From the NCBI RefSeq assembly GCF_019400745.1, contig NZ_WJIB01000019.1:42775-106774 (forward strand): a stretch of 64,000 nt of DNA, read 5' to 3'. The DNA comes from Cohnella sp. CFH 77786. Its GTDB lineage: Bacteria; Bacillota; Bacilli; Paenibacillales; Paenibacillaceae. This document shows, in pieces, positions 7,780 to 15,857 of this stretch; the stretch's first letter is position 1, and every line of letters starts with the position of its first letter. The translations under genes and the position numbers were made by a program. The notes below the pieces were generated by a model, which saw only the letters and a program-made list of their open reading frames with translations, searched no databases and was not told where the DNA came from.

Positions 7780-9162
7780 CTACTTGTTCAGCTTGTCCAG
7801 CTCGCGCTGCGCGGTCTCTTTGGCCGCCTTCAGGGCTTCGGCAGCCGGCACGTTGTTGATCTGCACCTTGTCCGCCGCGATCTTGAGCGCATCTGCGATT
7901 TTGCCGCCGGTCGGATCGAGGAACGGCGCGGAGGCATGAGCCGCCTGCTTCAGCGGGATCGTAATCTGCGGATGCGTCTTGCTGAATTCCACGAATGCCG
8001 GATCCTGCTGCGCGGATTGGCGAACGGCGATATAACCGGTGTTCATCGACCAGAAGGCGGTGTTCTCCGGGCTCATGAAGAACTGGAACCATTTGAAGGC
8101 CGCTTGCTGTTGCTCCGGGCTTGCCTTGGCCGGGATACCCGCCATGATCGCCTGCGCGACCGGCTTGCCGGCGCCGACGCCTTCCCAGCCCGGCTGCTCC
8201 ATCGCGCCAACGATGTTAAAGTCCAGATCCCCTTGGTCGCCGCTCGATCCGGTGTATCCGGCTGCCTGGCCTTTCATGACGTCGTCGATCGTTTTGTACC
8301 AATACTCCCAGCCCTGTCCGCCGGAGTGAATGCGCATGATCTTATCTTCATGAATCCATTTGCGGAACAGCTCCCAGGTGTCGACCCATTCCGGCGAATC
8401 GATCAGGACGGTTTTGCCGTCGTCGCTCAGCACTTTGCCGCCTTTGCCCAGCACGGCGTCCATCATGTTCTCGTAACCCCACATCGGCTCCCAGCCGTAA
8501 AACGACGTTTTGCCGCCCTGCTTAACCGCCATGGTTGCCGCCGCTTTCGCCAGCGCTTCCCACGTGGTCAGATCCTCGGGTTTGAGGTTCGCTTTCTTCA
8601 AGGCGTCCTTGCGGTAATACATGACCTGGGTCGTGCCGTACATCGGCAGGAAATACTGCTTGCCGTCCACTTGTCCCTGCTCGAGGAATGTCGGAATGAC
8701 ATCGCTCTTATTGAAATCGGCCGAAGCCGCGATCATGTCGTCCATCGGTGCGTAATAGCCTTTGCGCGCCCAATCCACGTTCGCGGAAAGGACTGCGGCG
8801 GGAACCGTTCCGGATGCGATGGCCGCCTGCAGCTTCTTCTCCGTCTCCGAGTAGTCTCCTTGCACGACCGGCTTGACGATCACTTCCTGCTGCGACGAAT
8901 TGAACTTGTCGATCAGCTTCTGCATGTTCTCGCCGAGTTTGCCTCCAAGACCATACCAGAACTCGATCGTGACCGGTTCCTTCGCGGCCGAAGGAGAAGC
9001 TTCGCTCGCGGACGGGGATTCGGAAGCGGATGCTTCGGCGGACGCGGAGCCGGACGGCGAAGCGCCGCCGCTCTCGTTCGTGCCCGCATTCTTACCGCAA
9101 GCGGTCAGCATCAAAATCGCGGCAAGAACGAGCCCTACCCAACCTTTTTTCAACGTCATCAT
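7780..9162 (-). CDS. ABC transporter substrate-binding lipoprotein (family 1, sugar/glycerophosphate type)
   Basis: A 460-residue extracytoplasmic binding protein. The lipoprotein signal MMTLKKGWVGLVLAAILM ends in the lipobox LTAC (C22 lipidated), followed by a Ser/Ala/Glu-rich tether to about residue 65 and then a periplasmic-binding fold starting EFWYGLGGK. The last residues are rich in Ala, Glu and Lys. The start at 9162 was chosen because GGAGG lies 8 nt upstream; a GTG at 9177 is in frame without a site. Its fold and gene order resemble UgpB/MalE systems, but no ligand-specific residues can be assigned. Confidence 0.9.
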   Translation of the reverse strand: MMTLKKGWVGLVLAAILMLTACGKNAGTNESGGASPSGSASAEASASESPSASEASPSAAKEPVTIEFWYGLGGKLGENMQKLIDKFNSSQQEVIVKPVVQGDYSETEKKLQAAIASGTVPAAVLSANVDWARKGYYAPMDDMIAASADFNKSDVIPTFLEQGQVDGKQYFLPMYGTTQVMYYRKDALKKANLKPEDLTTWEALAKAAATMAVKQGGKTSFYGWEPMWGYENMMDAVLGKGGKVLSDDGKTVLIDSPEWVDTWELFRKWIHEDKIMRIHSGGQGWEYWYKTIDDVMKGQAAGYTGSSGDQGDLDFNIVGAMEQPGWEGVGAGKPVAQAIMAGIPAKASPEQQQAAFKWFQFFMSPENTAFWSMNTGYIAVRQSAQQDPAFVEFSKTHPQITIPLKQAAHASAPFLDPTGGKIADALKIAADKVQINNVPAAEALKAAKETAQRELDKLNK

Positions 9163-9237
9163 CGTGGTTTCCTCCACCTTCGCTTTGGGGTTTTCTTTTT
9201 GGTCTCATTTCCTATCCGTTTGTACACTCTGCAGATG

Positions 9238-10080
9238 TCAACCTTTGCTGGCGCCTGCCGAGAGGTTTACGCTCTGCATGATCGTCTTCTGGGTCAGCAG
9301 GAACAGAGCCAGCAGCGGTACGATCGTAAAGGCGCTGGCGGCCATAATGAGCGGCCACTTAAGCCCGTAAGCACCCCCTTCCACGAAGAAGCTGCGGAGA
9401 CCGGCCGACACGAGCTGCAAATCCGGATTTTTCGTGATGAGCATCGGCCAGAAGTAATTGTTGTACTGCTCGATGAAGGTAATGAGCGCGAGCACCGCGA
9501 ACGAAGAGCGGGCCAGCGGGAATAAGATCGTCCACAAAATGCGGAAATGGGAGGCACCATCGATTTGACCCGCTTCCACCAGCTCGTGGGACACCTGCAG
9601 GAACGCTTGGCGGATCAGAAAAATCGAAAAGATGCTGACGCAGTTGGAAAGGATGAGCCCCCCGTACGAATCGAGCAGCCCTAATCTGCTCAAGACGATA
9701 TAACCGGGCAAATAAACGGCGGTGACGGGGATCATGTACCCGACGAGAATGAGCGAGGTCAACGCGCCTTTCAGGCGAAACGCCATGTGCGTCAACGCGT
9801 AGGCCATCATGCCTGAGTTGATGATTTGAAGGACGACGATGACTCCCGCGACGACTATGCTGTTAAGCATGTAGCGGGCGAACGGCGCGGCGTTCCACGC
9901 ATCCGCGAAGTTGCTCCACAAGGGGGATTGCGGCCATAACGTCGGCGGAAACCGCCAGATTTCGTCGTTCGTTTTGAGTGCGCTGGTCGCCATCCAATAG
10001 AACGGAAAGGCCATGATCAGCGCGGCTGCAGCGAGCAGCGCATGTGCGGATATGCGGCCAAGCTTTCCCTGATGTTGCAT
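9238..10080 (-). CDS. ABC transporter permease, MalG/UgpE type
   Basis: A 280-residue membrane protein with six predicted helices. The EAA loop near residues 185-205 (ELVEAGQIDGASHFRILWTI) contacts the ATPase. It starts at the ATG at 10080 after AGGGA. It lies directly after the MalF-type permease and before the binding lipoprotein. No ATPase gene is in the operon, so a shared ATPase of the MsmX kind must be supplied from elsewhere in the genome, as is common in Firmicutes sugar importers. Confidence 0.92.
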   Translation of the reverse strand: MQHQGKLGRISAHALLAAAALIMAFPFYWMATSALKTNDEIWRFPPTLWPQSPLWSNFADAWNAAPFARYMLNSIVVAGVIVVLQIINSGMMAYALTHMAFRLKGALTSLILVGYMIPVTAVYLPGYIVLSRLGLLDSYGGLILSNCVSIFSIFLIRQAFLQVSHELVEAGQIDGASHFRILWTILFPLARSSFAVLALITFIEQYNNYFWPMLITKNPDLQLVSAGLRSFFVEGGAYGLKWPLIMAASAFTIVPLLALFLLTQKTIMQSVNLSAGASKG

Positions 10081-10108
10081 CGTTTTTCCCTGCCTTTCGA
10101 TGCGCTTG

Positions 10109-10990
10109 TCAAGCGTAATGCACGGTGCGGCGGCCGATCCAGAACGAGAGCAGCGACAACAAGACGCAGCCCGCAATCAGCAGGATGGCGACGGAGGAGG
10201 CTTCCCCGATTTGGTACGAGTCGAATGCCGACAAATAGTAGAAATACAGGATGGTTCGGGTCGAGCCGGCCGGTCCGCCTTGGGTTAGGACATTGATTTG
10301 GTCGTAGGCCTGCAGAGCCGAGATGGTCAGCACGACGAACAGGAAGAACGTGGTCGGCGAGATCAGCGGCAGCGTGACGCGGCGGAACTTGCGCCAGCCG
10401 TTCGCCCCGTCCAGTTCGGCCGCTTCCAAATAATCGGGCGGCACGTTGCCGATCGCCACGAGATAGAAAATCATGCTCCAGCCCGCCGATTTCCAGATGG
10501 TCACGAGCAGAATCCCGATAAGCGCCCAGTTCGGGTCTTCCAGCCAGCGGACTCCTTCCAGCCCGAACAGCCTCAACAGGGTGTTCGCGAGTCCCACTTC
10601 GGGTTCGTAGATCCATGACCAGACGATCGAGACCGCCACGGTCGGCGTCACCCAAGGAGAGAAGATGAGCGTCCGGTAGACGGCGCCTCCTCTTCGCTTA
10701 CGGCTCAGCAGCGCGGCGAGGGCCAGTCCGACCGCCATGATCGGCAGCACGCTTCCGGCGCAAAACAACAGCGTGACGCGCAGCGAATCGTAGAAATCGG
10801 GGTTGTCCAGCAAATAGCGGTAGTTGTCCAGACCTACGAAGGTTTTGTCGGGGCTCATGAAGTCCCATTCCATGAAGCTCAAGTAGATCACGTACCCGAG
10901 CGGAATAAACCAGAACAAGGTCAGAGGAATCATGGCCGGCAAGGTGAACAACAGCGCCTTCAGATCTCCGATCAGCCTCGAAAGTTTCAT
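10109..10990 (-). CDS. ABC transporter permease, MalF/UgpA type
   Basis: A 293-residue permease that begins the operon. It has six helices, a periplasmic loop after the first helix carrying FVGLDNYRYLL, and the EAA loop YLEAAELDGANGWRKFRRV at about 201-219. GGAGGAG precedes the ATG at 10990. It is divergent from the GbsR-type regulator at 11190, with a palindromic site between, so that regulator probably controls this operon. Confidence 0.92.
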   Translation of the reverse strand: MKLSRLIGDLKALLFTLPAMIPLTLFWFIPLGYVIYLSFMEWDFMSPDKTFVGLDNYRYLLDNPDFYDSLRVTLLFCAGSVLPIMAVGLALAALLSRKRRGGAVYRTLIFSPWVTPTVAVSIVWSWIYEPEVGLANTLLRLFGLEGVRWLEDPNWALIGILLVTIWKSAGWSMIFYLVAIGNVPPDYLEAAELDGANGWRKFRRVTLPLISPTTFFLFVVLTISALQAYDQINVLTQGGPAGSTRTILYFYYLSAFDSYQIGEASSVAILLIAGCVLLSLLSFWIGRRTVHYA

Positions 10991-11030
10991 TTCTCCTCCT
11001 AGAATCCGTTCAATTATTTTTTGCTTTTGC

Positions 11031-11036
11031 TATAAT
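11031..11036 (+). promoter_or_regulatory. Candidate -10 (TATAAT) for the GbsR-type regulator
   Basis: TATAAT preceded by TGC forms an extended -10. The -35 is poor (TTCAAT with 16-bp spacing). The palindrome at 11061-11092 would then lie in the start of the transcript. Confidence 0.4.
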
Positions 11037-11060
11037 ATTGAGGTGCGTCAACAGAATTCC

Positions 11061-11092
11061 CATGAATGTTCAATTTTTATTGTACGTTCATG
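11061..11092. promoter_or_regulatory. Palindromic operator candidate between permease operon and GbsR-type gene
   Basis: The arms CATGAATGTTCAAT and ATTGTACGTTCATG match at 12 of 14 positions around a TTTT centre. The site lies in the divergent intergenic region, 70 bp from the permease start and 98 bp from the regulator start. It is the only strong dyad there, so it is the best candidate for regulator binding. Binding itself is inferred. Confidence 0.5.
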
Positions 11093-11189
11093 GTGGGGCG
11101 AAATGGTTATTGTTTCGTGATGCCCAGGTCAAGTTTCTGTAAAATCGCAATCGATTCCGTCATCACGCACGGATACAGGAGGCGCGAAG

Positions 11190-11738
11190 GTGAAGAAAGC
11201 CACTTCCGGTAAAATGAATCCCTCATCGCGCCGCGAAGAGCTTCGGTTCAAGGTCATCGACGCGATTGCGCAGACGATGGATCTCTACGGCGCCAATTAC
11301 TCTTTCGGACAGCTCTACGGGATCATGTTTTTCGAGGACAAACCGATGACGCTGGAAGAAATGCAGAGCCGCATGAACATGAGCAAAAGCAATATGAGCT
11401 ATGCGGTCCGTTCGCTGATGGACTCCAAAATGGTGGCCAAGCTGCCGGAAAAAGAAGAACGGAAAGATCTGTACGCCGCGGAAACGGACTTTTTCCAGGC
11501 GTTCCGAAACTTCTTCACGACCAAGCTGCAGCGGGAGATCGATGTGATGCGCGGTGCGATCGACGCGGTCATTCCGGAGCTATCCGCCGCGATCCTGGAC
11601 CGGGACACGCCGGAAGAGGAGCGCCGTCTTTGCCTGGAGGATCTGCACAAGCTCAAACACGCGGTCGGCTACTACGACTGGCTGCAGCAATTCGTCAACG
11701 ACTTGCAGGCAGGCGTTTATTTCGAGAAAAAGGAATGA
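11190..11738 (+). CDS. GbsR/MarR-type winged-helix transcriptional regulator
   Basis: A 182-residue DNA-binding protein. The winged helix lies at about 35-100 (SFGQLYGIMFFEDKPMTLEE, then MSKSNMSYAVRSLMD as recognition helix), followed by a long helical dimerisation segment and a C-terminal helix. It starts with GTG at 11190, seven nt after AGGAGG. B. subtilis GbsR represses choline and glycine-betaine uptake and synthesis; members of this family often control the transporter next to them. Here the divergent neighbour is the ABC/phosphatase operon. Effector unknown. Confidence 0.88.
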   Translation: MKKATSGKMNPSSRREELRFKVIDAIAQTMDLYGANYSFGQLYGIMFFEDKPMTLEEMQSRMNMSKSNMSYAVRSLMDSKMVAKLPEKEERKDLYAAETDFFQAFRNFFTTKLQREIDVMRGAIDAVIPELSAAILDRDTPEEERRLCLEDLHKLKHAVGYYDWLQQFVNDLQAGVYFEKKE

Positions 11739-11740
11739 AA

Positions 11741-11777
11741 AAAAAGCCGTTTTGCCCGGGAAGGCAAACGGCTTTTC
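11741..11777. terminator. Bidirectional terminator between the GbsR-type gene and purA
   Basis: An AAAAGCCGTTTTGCC / GGCAAACGGCTTTT stem with one bulged T is flanked by A-run and T-run. It serves the rightward regulator and the leftward purA. Confidence 0.8.
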
Positions 11778-11809
11778 CTATTCATTTCTGAATTCGTTAT
11801 CGAGTTTTC

Positions 11810-13093
11810 TTAATAAATCTTGGCCACCTGGTTCGTCTGTTCGCGGTTGCGGCCGACGGAGAAGATGGCGATCGGGATGCCGGTCAGCTCGGATACCCGC
11901 TGAACGAAGTTGCGCGTCGTCTCCGGAAGGTCCTCCAGCGTCTTCGCGTTCGAAATGTCCTCGCTCCAGCCCGGCAGCTCCTCGTATACCGCCTCGCATT
12001 CGCCGAGAATTTTCAGATTCGCCGGATAATGCTCCATCAGCTCGCCGCGATAGCGGTAAGCCGTGCAAATTTTGACCGTTTCCAGACCCGTCAGCACGTC
12101 CAGCGAGTTGAGCGACAGGCCCGTAATACCGCTCACCCGGCGCGCATGGCGGACGACGACCGTGTCGAACCAGCCGACGCGGCGCGGACGGCCCGTTACC
12201 GTGCCGTATTCATGCCCTTTGTCGCGGATCCATTGGCCGAGCTCGTCGTGCAGCTCCGTCGGGAAAGGTCCGTCGCCTACGCGCGTGGTGTAGGCTTTGG
12301 CGACTCCGATGACTTCCCTGATTTTGGACGGACCGACGCCCGACCCGATGCAGACGCCGCCCGCGGACGGGTTCGAGCTCGTGACGAACGGATAGGTTCC
12401 CTGGTCGATATCGAGCATGACGCCTTGCGCGCCCTCGAACAGCACCTTCTTGCCCGCGTCGATCGCGTCGTTCAGCACGACGGACGTGTCGGTCACGTAT
12501 GGACGCAGCTGTTCGGCATAACCCAAATATTCCGAAATGATGCTTTCCGCGTCCAGCGGCTGGCCCGCGTACATCTGGGTGATGATCTGGTTCTTCTCGG
12601 CGATCAGGCGGCGGGCTTTGTCCTTGAACTCCTCCGCGACCATGAGGTCGGCGATGCGGATGCCGTTGCGCGCCGCTTTGTCCATGTAGGCCGGGCCGAT
12701 GCCCTTGCGGGTGGTGCCGATTTTATTGTCCGCTTTGCGGTCCTCTTCGAGCGCATCCAGAACCAGATGATAAGGCATGATGACGTGCGCGCGGTCGCTG
12801 ATTTTCAGGTTGTCCGTGGAAAATCCGTTGTCGTGGATGTATTGGATCTCTTCGACCAGCGCCGCCGGATTGATGACCATTCCGTTCCCGATGACGCAAA
12901 GTTTGTTTTCGTTGAAGATTCCGGACGGAATCATGGTAAGTTTGTACTTCTTGTTCTGGATCAAAATGGTGTGGCCGGCGTTGTTGCCGCCCTGGTAACG
13001 CGCAACGACGTCGGCTTTCTCGGCGAGAAAATCGGTGATCTTCCCTTTTCCTTCGTCTCCCCACTGCGTCCCCACTACGACGACTGTAGACAA
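11810..13093 (-). CDS. purA: Adenylosuccinate synthetase
   Basis: The enzyme joins IMP and aspartate with GTP to make adenylosuccinate, the first step to AMP. It has 427 residues from a TTG start at 13093, chosen because GGAGGG precedes it and because the family starts exactly with M-S-x-VVVVGTQWGDEGKGK. Catalytic D13 and H41 (GGNNAGHT) are present, as are the GTP and IMP loops (TTRVGDGPFPTE, TTGRPRRVGW). It is a single-gene unit with a good promoter and a PurBox pair upstream and a terminator downstream. Confidence 0.97.
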   Translation of the reverse strand: MSTVVVVGTQWGDEGKGKITDFLAEKADVVARYQGGNNAGHTILIQNKKYKLTMIPSGIFNENKLCVIGNGMVINPAALVEEIQYIHDNGFSTDNLKISDRAHVIMPYHLVLDALEEDRKADNKIGTTRKGIGPAYMDKAARNGIRIADLMVAEEFKDKARRLIAEKNQIITQMYAGQPLDAESIISEYLGYAEQLRPYVTDTSVVLNDAIDAGKKVLFEGAQGVMLDIDQGTYPFVTSSNPSAGGVCIGSGVGPSKIREVIGVAKAYTTRVGDGPFPTELHDELGQWIRDKGHEYGTVTGRPRRVGWFDTVVVRHARRVSGITGLSLNSLDVLTGLETVKICTAYRYRGELMEHYPANLKILGECEAVYEELPGWSEDISNAKTLEDLPETTRNFVQRVSELTGIPIAIFSVGRNREQTNQVAKIY

Positions 13094-13209
13094 GGCAATC
13101 CCTCCGTCCGGCGTATGTTCGGCCGCCGGCATCATAATTCCCCCTCTGCCAACGCCGGGCAACAGGGCATGCGAAGCCCTGCCGCCGAAGGATGGTTCGG
13201 GGCATGATT

Positions 13210-13238
13210 AGTTTATCAATTGACCCCCGCGAAGTCAA
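13210..13238 (-). promoter_or_regulatory. purA sigma-A promoter
   Basis: Reading leftward, TTGACT (13238-13233), a 17-bp spacer and TAAACT (13215-13210) form a strong housekeeping promoter. The predicted leader to the TTG start is about 110 nt. Confidence 0.8.
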
Positions 13239-13241
13239 CGA

Positions 13242-13285
13242 ATAAACGAACATTTATTGGGTTGATGAAAGTATTATTCGGAAAT
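13242..13285. promoter_or_regulatory. Inverted PurBox pair upstream of purA
   Basis: Box 1, ATAAACGAACATT (13242-13254, + strand), and box 2, ATTTCCGAATAAT (13285-13273, - strand), each match the PurR consensus AWWWCCGAACWWT at 12 of 13 positions. They are inverted and 18 bp apart, the layout known for PurR control in B. subtilis. They lie just upstream of the purA -35, so repression by PurR (relieved by PRPP) is likely. Confidence 0.7.
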
Positions 13286-13460
13286 AATCATGGAATTTTC
13301 ATGTTCGGACGATTTCGCGCAGATGATCTGCCACAAATCCAGTGCATTCGGGATTCAACGGCAAACTTCGTTTCCTTGCACACACCTGGAGTTTTCCCCA
13401 AAATGTCCGTTTCCGTACGTGCCCGCAGCCGAAATGCCGGTATTTGGATTGTAAGTTTGT

Positions 13461-13831
13461 GCCTCAACTGCGCCGATCCCTCCACATTTGGGTGGAGTTA
13501 AGTCCGTGTGTGCCTCAACTGAGCCGATCCCACCACATTTGGGTGGAGTTAAGTCCGTTTGTGCCTCAACTGCGCCGATCCCACCTCATTTGGGTGGAGT
13601 TAAGTCCTTTTGTGCCTCAACTGCGCCGATCCCACCACATTTGGGTGGAGTTAAGTCCGTTTGTGCCTCAACTGGACCAATCTAACCACATTTGGCTGGA
13701 GTTAAGTCCGTTTGTGCCTCAACTGAGCCGATCCCACCACATTTGGGTGGAGTTAAGTCCGTTTGTGCCTCAACTGAGCCGATCCTACCACATTTGGGTG
13801 GAGTTAAGTCCGTTTGTGCCTCAACTGAGCC
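13461..13831. repeat. 51-bp tandem repeat array (seven units plus a partial one)
   Basis: The motif GCCTCAACTG recurs at 13461, 13512, 13563, 13614, 13665, 13716, 13767 and 13818, an exact 51-bp period with a few substitutions between units. Each unit holds a short inverted repeat around the ATTTG centre (CCACC ... GGTGG) and ends GTTAAGTCC. Because 51 is a multiple of three, several frames are open by chance and read as 17-residue repeats. No ribosome site or conserved start supports a protein. It sits between the purA control region and the dnaB terminator. The stretch 13286-13460 before it shows nothing I can name. Confidence 0.95.
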
Positions 13832-13839
13832 TGGATAGA

Positions 13840-13863
13840 GAAAAAGAGGCGCCTAAGCGCCTC
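13840..13863 (-). terminator. Terminator of the yybS-gdpP-rplI-dnaB operon
   Basis: Stem GAGGCGC / GCGCCTC with loop CTAA, followed leftward by CTTTTTCTC. It lies about 180 bp past the dnaB stop. Confidence 0.65.
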
Positions 13864-13953
13864 CGCACGATATGCCGGCCTAATGTCTTCCTATCTTTAT
13901 TCGTTCTTTCTTTAGCCTGCAACCCCTGACTCAGTCATCAATCCTTAAGCTCA

Positions 13954-14031
13954 GCCTTCATCAGTTCGCCTTCATCAGTTCGCCTTCATCAGTTCGCCCT
14001 CGGCAGATCGCCTTCGCGCCGCCTTCGCGCC
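13954..14031. repeat. Short direct repeats (14 bp x3, then 11 bp x2)
   Basis: GCCTTCATCAGTTC recurs at 13954, 13968 and 13982 with a partial copy at 13996. GCCTTCGCGCC then occurs at 14010 and 14021. They lie just past the dnaB stop and look like slippage products. Confidence 0.85.
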
Positions 14032-14044
14032 GCCTTAACGCGCG

Positions 14045-15409
14045 TCACCCCGTCATGCCCGCATGCTGCCGGTCCAAGCTGACGAACTTGTTGAACTGCT
14101 TCAGGAACACCAGCTCGACCGTACCGACCGGGCCGTTCCGCTGCTTGGCGATGATAATCTCGATGATGTTCTTCTTCTCGGTTTCCTTGTCGTAGTAGTC
14201 GTCCCGGTACAGGAACGCGACGATGTCGGCATCCTGCTCGATCGAGCCGGATTCCCGCAAGTCCGACATCATCGGACGTTTGTCCTGCCGCTGCTCTACG
14301 CCCCTCGACAGCTGCGAGAGCGCGATGACCGGCACTTCCAGTTCGCGGGCGATCTGCTTGAGCGTACGGGAAATTTCCGAAACTTCCTGCTGGCGGTTCT
14401 CACCCGCTTTGCCGCGTCCCTGAATGAGCTGCAGGTAATCGATGAGGATCATGCCGAGGCCTTTCTCTTTCTTGAGCCGGCGGCATTTCGCGCGGATGTC
14501 GGCCACCGTGATGCCCGGCGTATCGTCGATAAACACCTGCGCCTCCGACAAGGAGCCGATCGCCATGGACAGCTTCTCCCAATCGTCGCCTTCCAGGTGC
14601 CCCGTCCGCATCCGTCCCGCGTCGACGTTCGACTCCGCGCAGATCATCCGCTGAACGAGCTGGGCCGCCGACATCTCGAGACTGAAAATCGCGACCGTCT
14701 CGCCTGCCCGCACGGCCACGTTCTGGGCGATGTTGAGCGCGAACGCCGTCTTGCCGACGGAAGGACGCGCGGCTACGATGATCAAGTCGCTGCGCTGGAA
14801 GCCGGACGTCATCTTGTCCAGATCGATGAATCCGGACGGGATGCCGGTGACCCCGCCCTTGTGGTTGTACAGATGCTCGACCCGCTCGAACACGTCCATC
14901 AGGACGTCGCGGATGCTGATGAAACCATGCGAGGCGCGCCGGTTGGACAGTTCGAGAATGCGTTGCTCGGCATCGTTGAGCAGGGCGCCGACATCGTCTC
15001 CCTCGGCGTATCCGTTGGAGACGATTTGCGTCGCCGTGCGGATCAGCCGCCGGAGCATGGACTTTTCTTCTACGATTTGCGCGTAATAGTCCACGTTGGC
15101 CGCCGTCGGCACCGATCCGATCAGCTTCGCCAAATAGCTGACGCCGCCGACCTCCTCAAGCTCGCCCTGATCCCGGAGGCGGGCGGTGAGCGTGATGAGG
15201 TCGAGCGGCTGGTTGTCTTCGTTCAAGGAGACGATGGCTTCGAAAATCCGCTGGTGCGCCACGCTGTAGAAATCTTCCGCGCGCAGCCGCTCCATCGCCG
15301 TGATCAGCGCTTCCGCCTCGAGCAGGATAGCCCCTAGTACGGCTTGCTCGGCTTCCAGGTTCTGCGGGGGAACGCGGCCTTCCATCAGCGTCTCCGCATT
15401 CGCGCTCAT
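14045..15409 (-). CDS. dnaB: Replicative DNA helicase (DnaB; B. subtilis name DnaC)
   Basis: A hexameric 5'-3' helicase that unwinds DNA at the fork. It has 454 residues: N-terminal domain (about 15-115), linker, and RecA-like motor with Walker A ARPSVGKT at 214-221, Walker B LGMILIDYLQL and H-loop region ALSQLSRGVEQR. The start at 15409 follows GGAGGAATGATCGG, which overlaps the rplI stop region. The order yybS-gdpP-rplI-dnaB is conserved in Bacilli. Confidence 0.97.
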   Translation of the reverse strand: MSANAETLMEGRVPPQNLEAEQAVLGAILLEAEALITAMERLRAEDFYSVAHQRIFEAIVSLNEDNQPLDLITLTARLRDQGELEEVGGVSYLAKLIGSVPTAANVDYYAQIVEEKSMLRRLIRTATQIVSNGYAEGDDVGALLNDAEQRILELSNRRASHGFISIRDVLMDVFERVEHLYNHKGGVTGIPSGFIDLDKMTSGFQRSDLIIVAARPSVGKTAFALNIAQNVAVRAGETVAIFSLEMSAAQLVQRMICAESNVDAGRMRTGHLEGDDWEKLSMAIGSLSEAQVFIDDTPGITVADIRAKCRRLKKEKGLGMILIDYLQLIQGRGKAGENRQQEVSEISRTLKQIARELEVPVIALSQLSRGVEQRQDKRPMMSDLRESGSIEQDADIVAFLYRDDYYDKETEKKNIIEIIIAKQRNGPVGTVELVFLKQFNKFVSLDRQHAGMTG

Positions 15410-15413
15410 CCGA

Positions 15414-15857
15414 TCATTCCTCCACGACTTGCACGTTAAGCGTGCCCTTCACTTCCGGATAGAGCTTAAGCGGCACCTTCGTCACGCCCAAGGTGCGGAT
15501 CGGCTCGTCAAGCTCGATTTTGCGCTTGTCGATTGCGATTTTCATCTTCTCCAGCGCTTCGGAGATCTGCTTGCTCGTGATCGCGCCGAACAGGCGGCCG
15601 CCTTCCCCGGCTTTCGCCTTGATGACGACCGTCGTTTCGGACAGCCTGGCGGCCAGCGCGATGGCATCCTGCTTCTCGCGCTCCTTCTTCTTCTCCGCCG
15701 CGGCATTCATCTGTTCGAGCGATTTCGCCGCGCCTGCCGTTGCGACTTGAACGAGCCCCTTCGGGATCAGGAAATTGCGAGCGTAGCCTTCCGACACTTC
15801 TTTGATTTCGCCTTTTTTCCCCTGGCCCTTCACGTCTTGCAAGAATATGACCTTCAT
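15414..15857 (-). CDS. rplI: 50S ribosomal protein L9
   Basis: A 147-residue ribosomal protein that binds domain V of 23S rRNA. It starts MKVIFLQDVKGQGKKGEIKEV, the N-terminal L9 signature, has the long connecting helix (EQMNAAAEKKKEREKQ) and the C-terminal domain ending in VQVVEE. Its ATG overlaps the gdpP stop as ATGA. Confidence 0.98.
   Translation of the reverse strand: MKVIFLQDVKGQGKKGEIKEVSEGYARNFLIPKGLVQVATAGAAKSLEQMNAAAEKKKEREKQDAIALAARLSETTVVIKAKAGEGGRLFGAITSKQISEALEKMKIAIDKRKIELDEPIRTLGVTKVPLKLYPEVKGTLNVQVVEE

Noticed and set aside
7768..9525. A 585-codon open frame on the + strand
   Set aside because: It is antisense to the binding lipoprotein and part of a permease, both of which have full family motifs.
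13094..13209. Riboswitch in the purA leader
   Set aside because: Only short GC hairpins are visible, no purine-aptamer core; PurBoxes explain regulation better.
13461..13831. Possible CRISPR array
   Set aside because: The units are contiguous with no unique spacers, and no cas genes are nearby.
13342..13929. A 195-codon open frame of 17-residue repeats
   Set aside because: The frame stays open because the 51-bp unit is a multiple of three and other frames are open too; no ribosome site or conserved flanks are seen.
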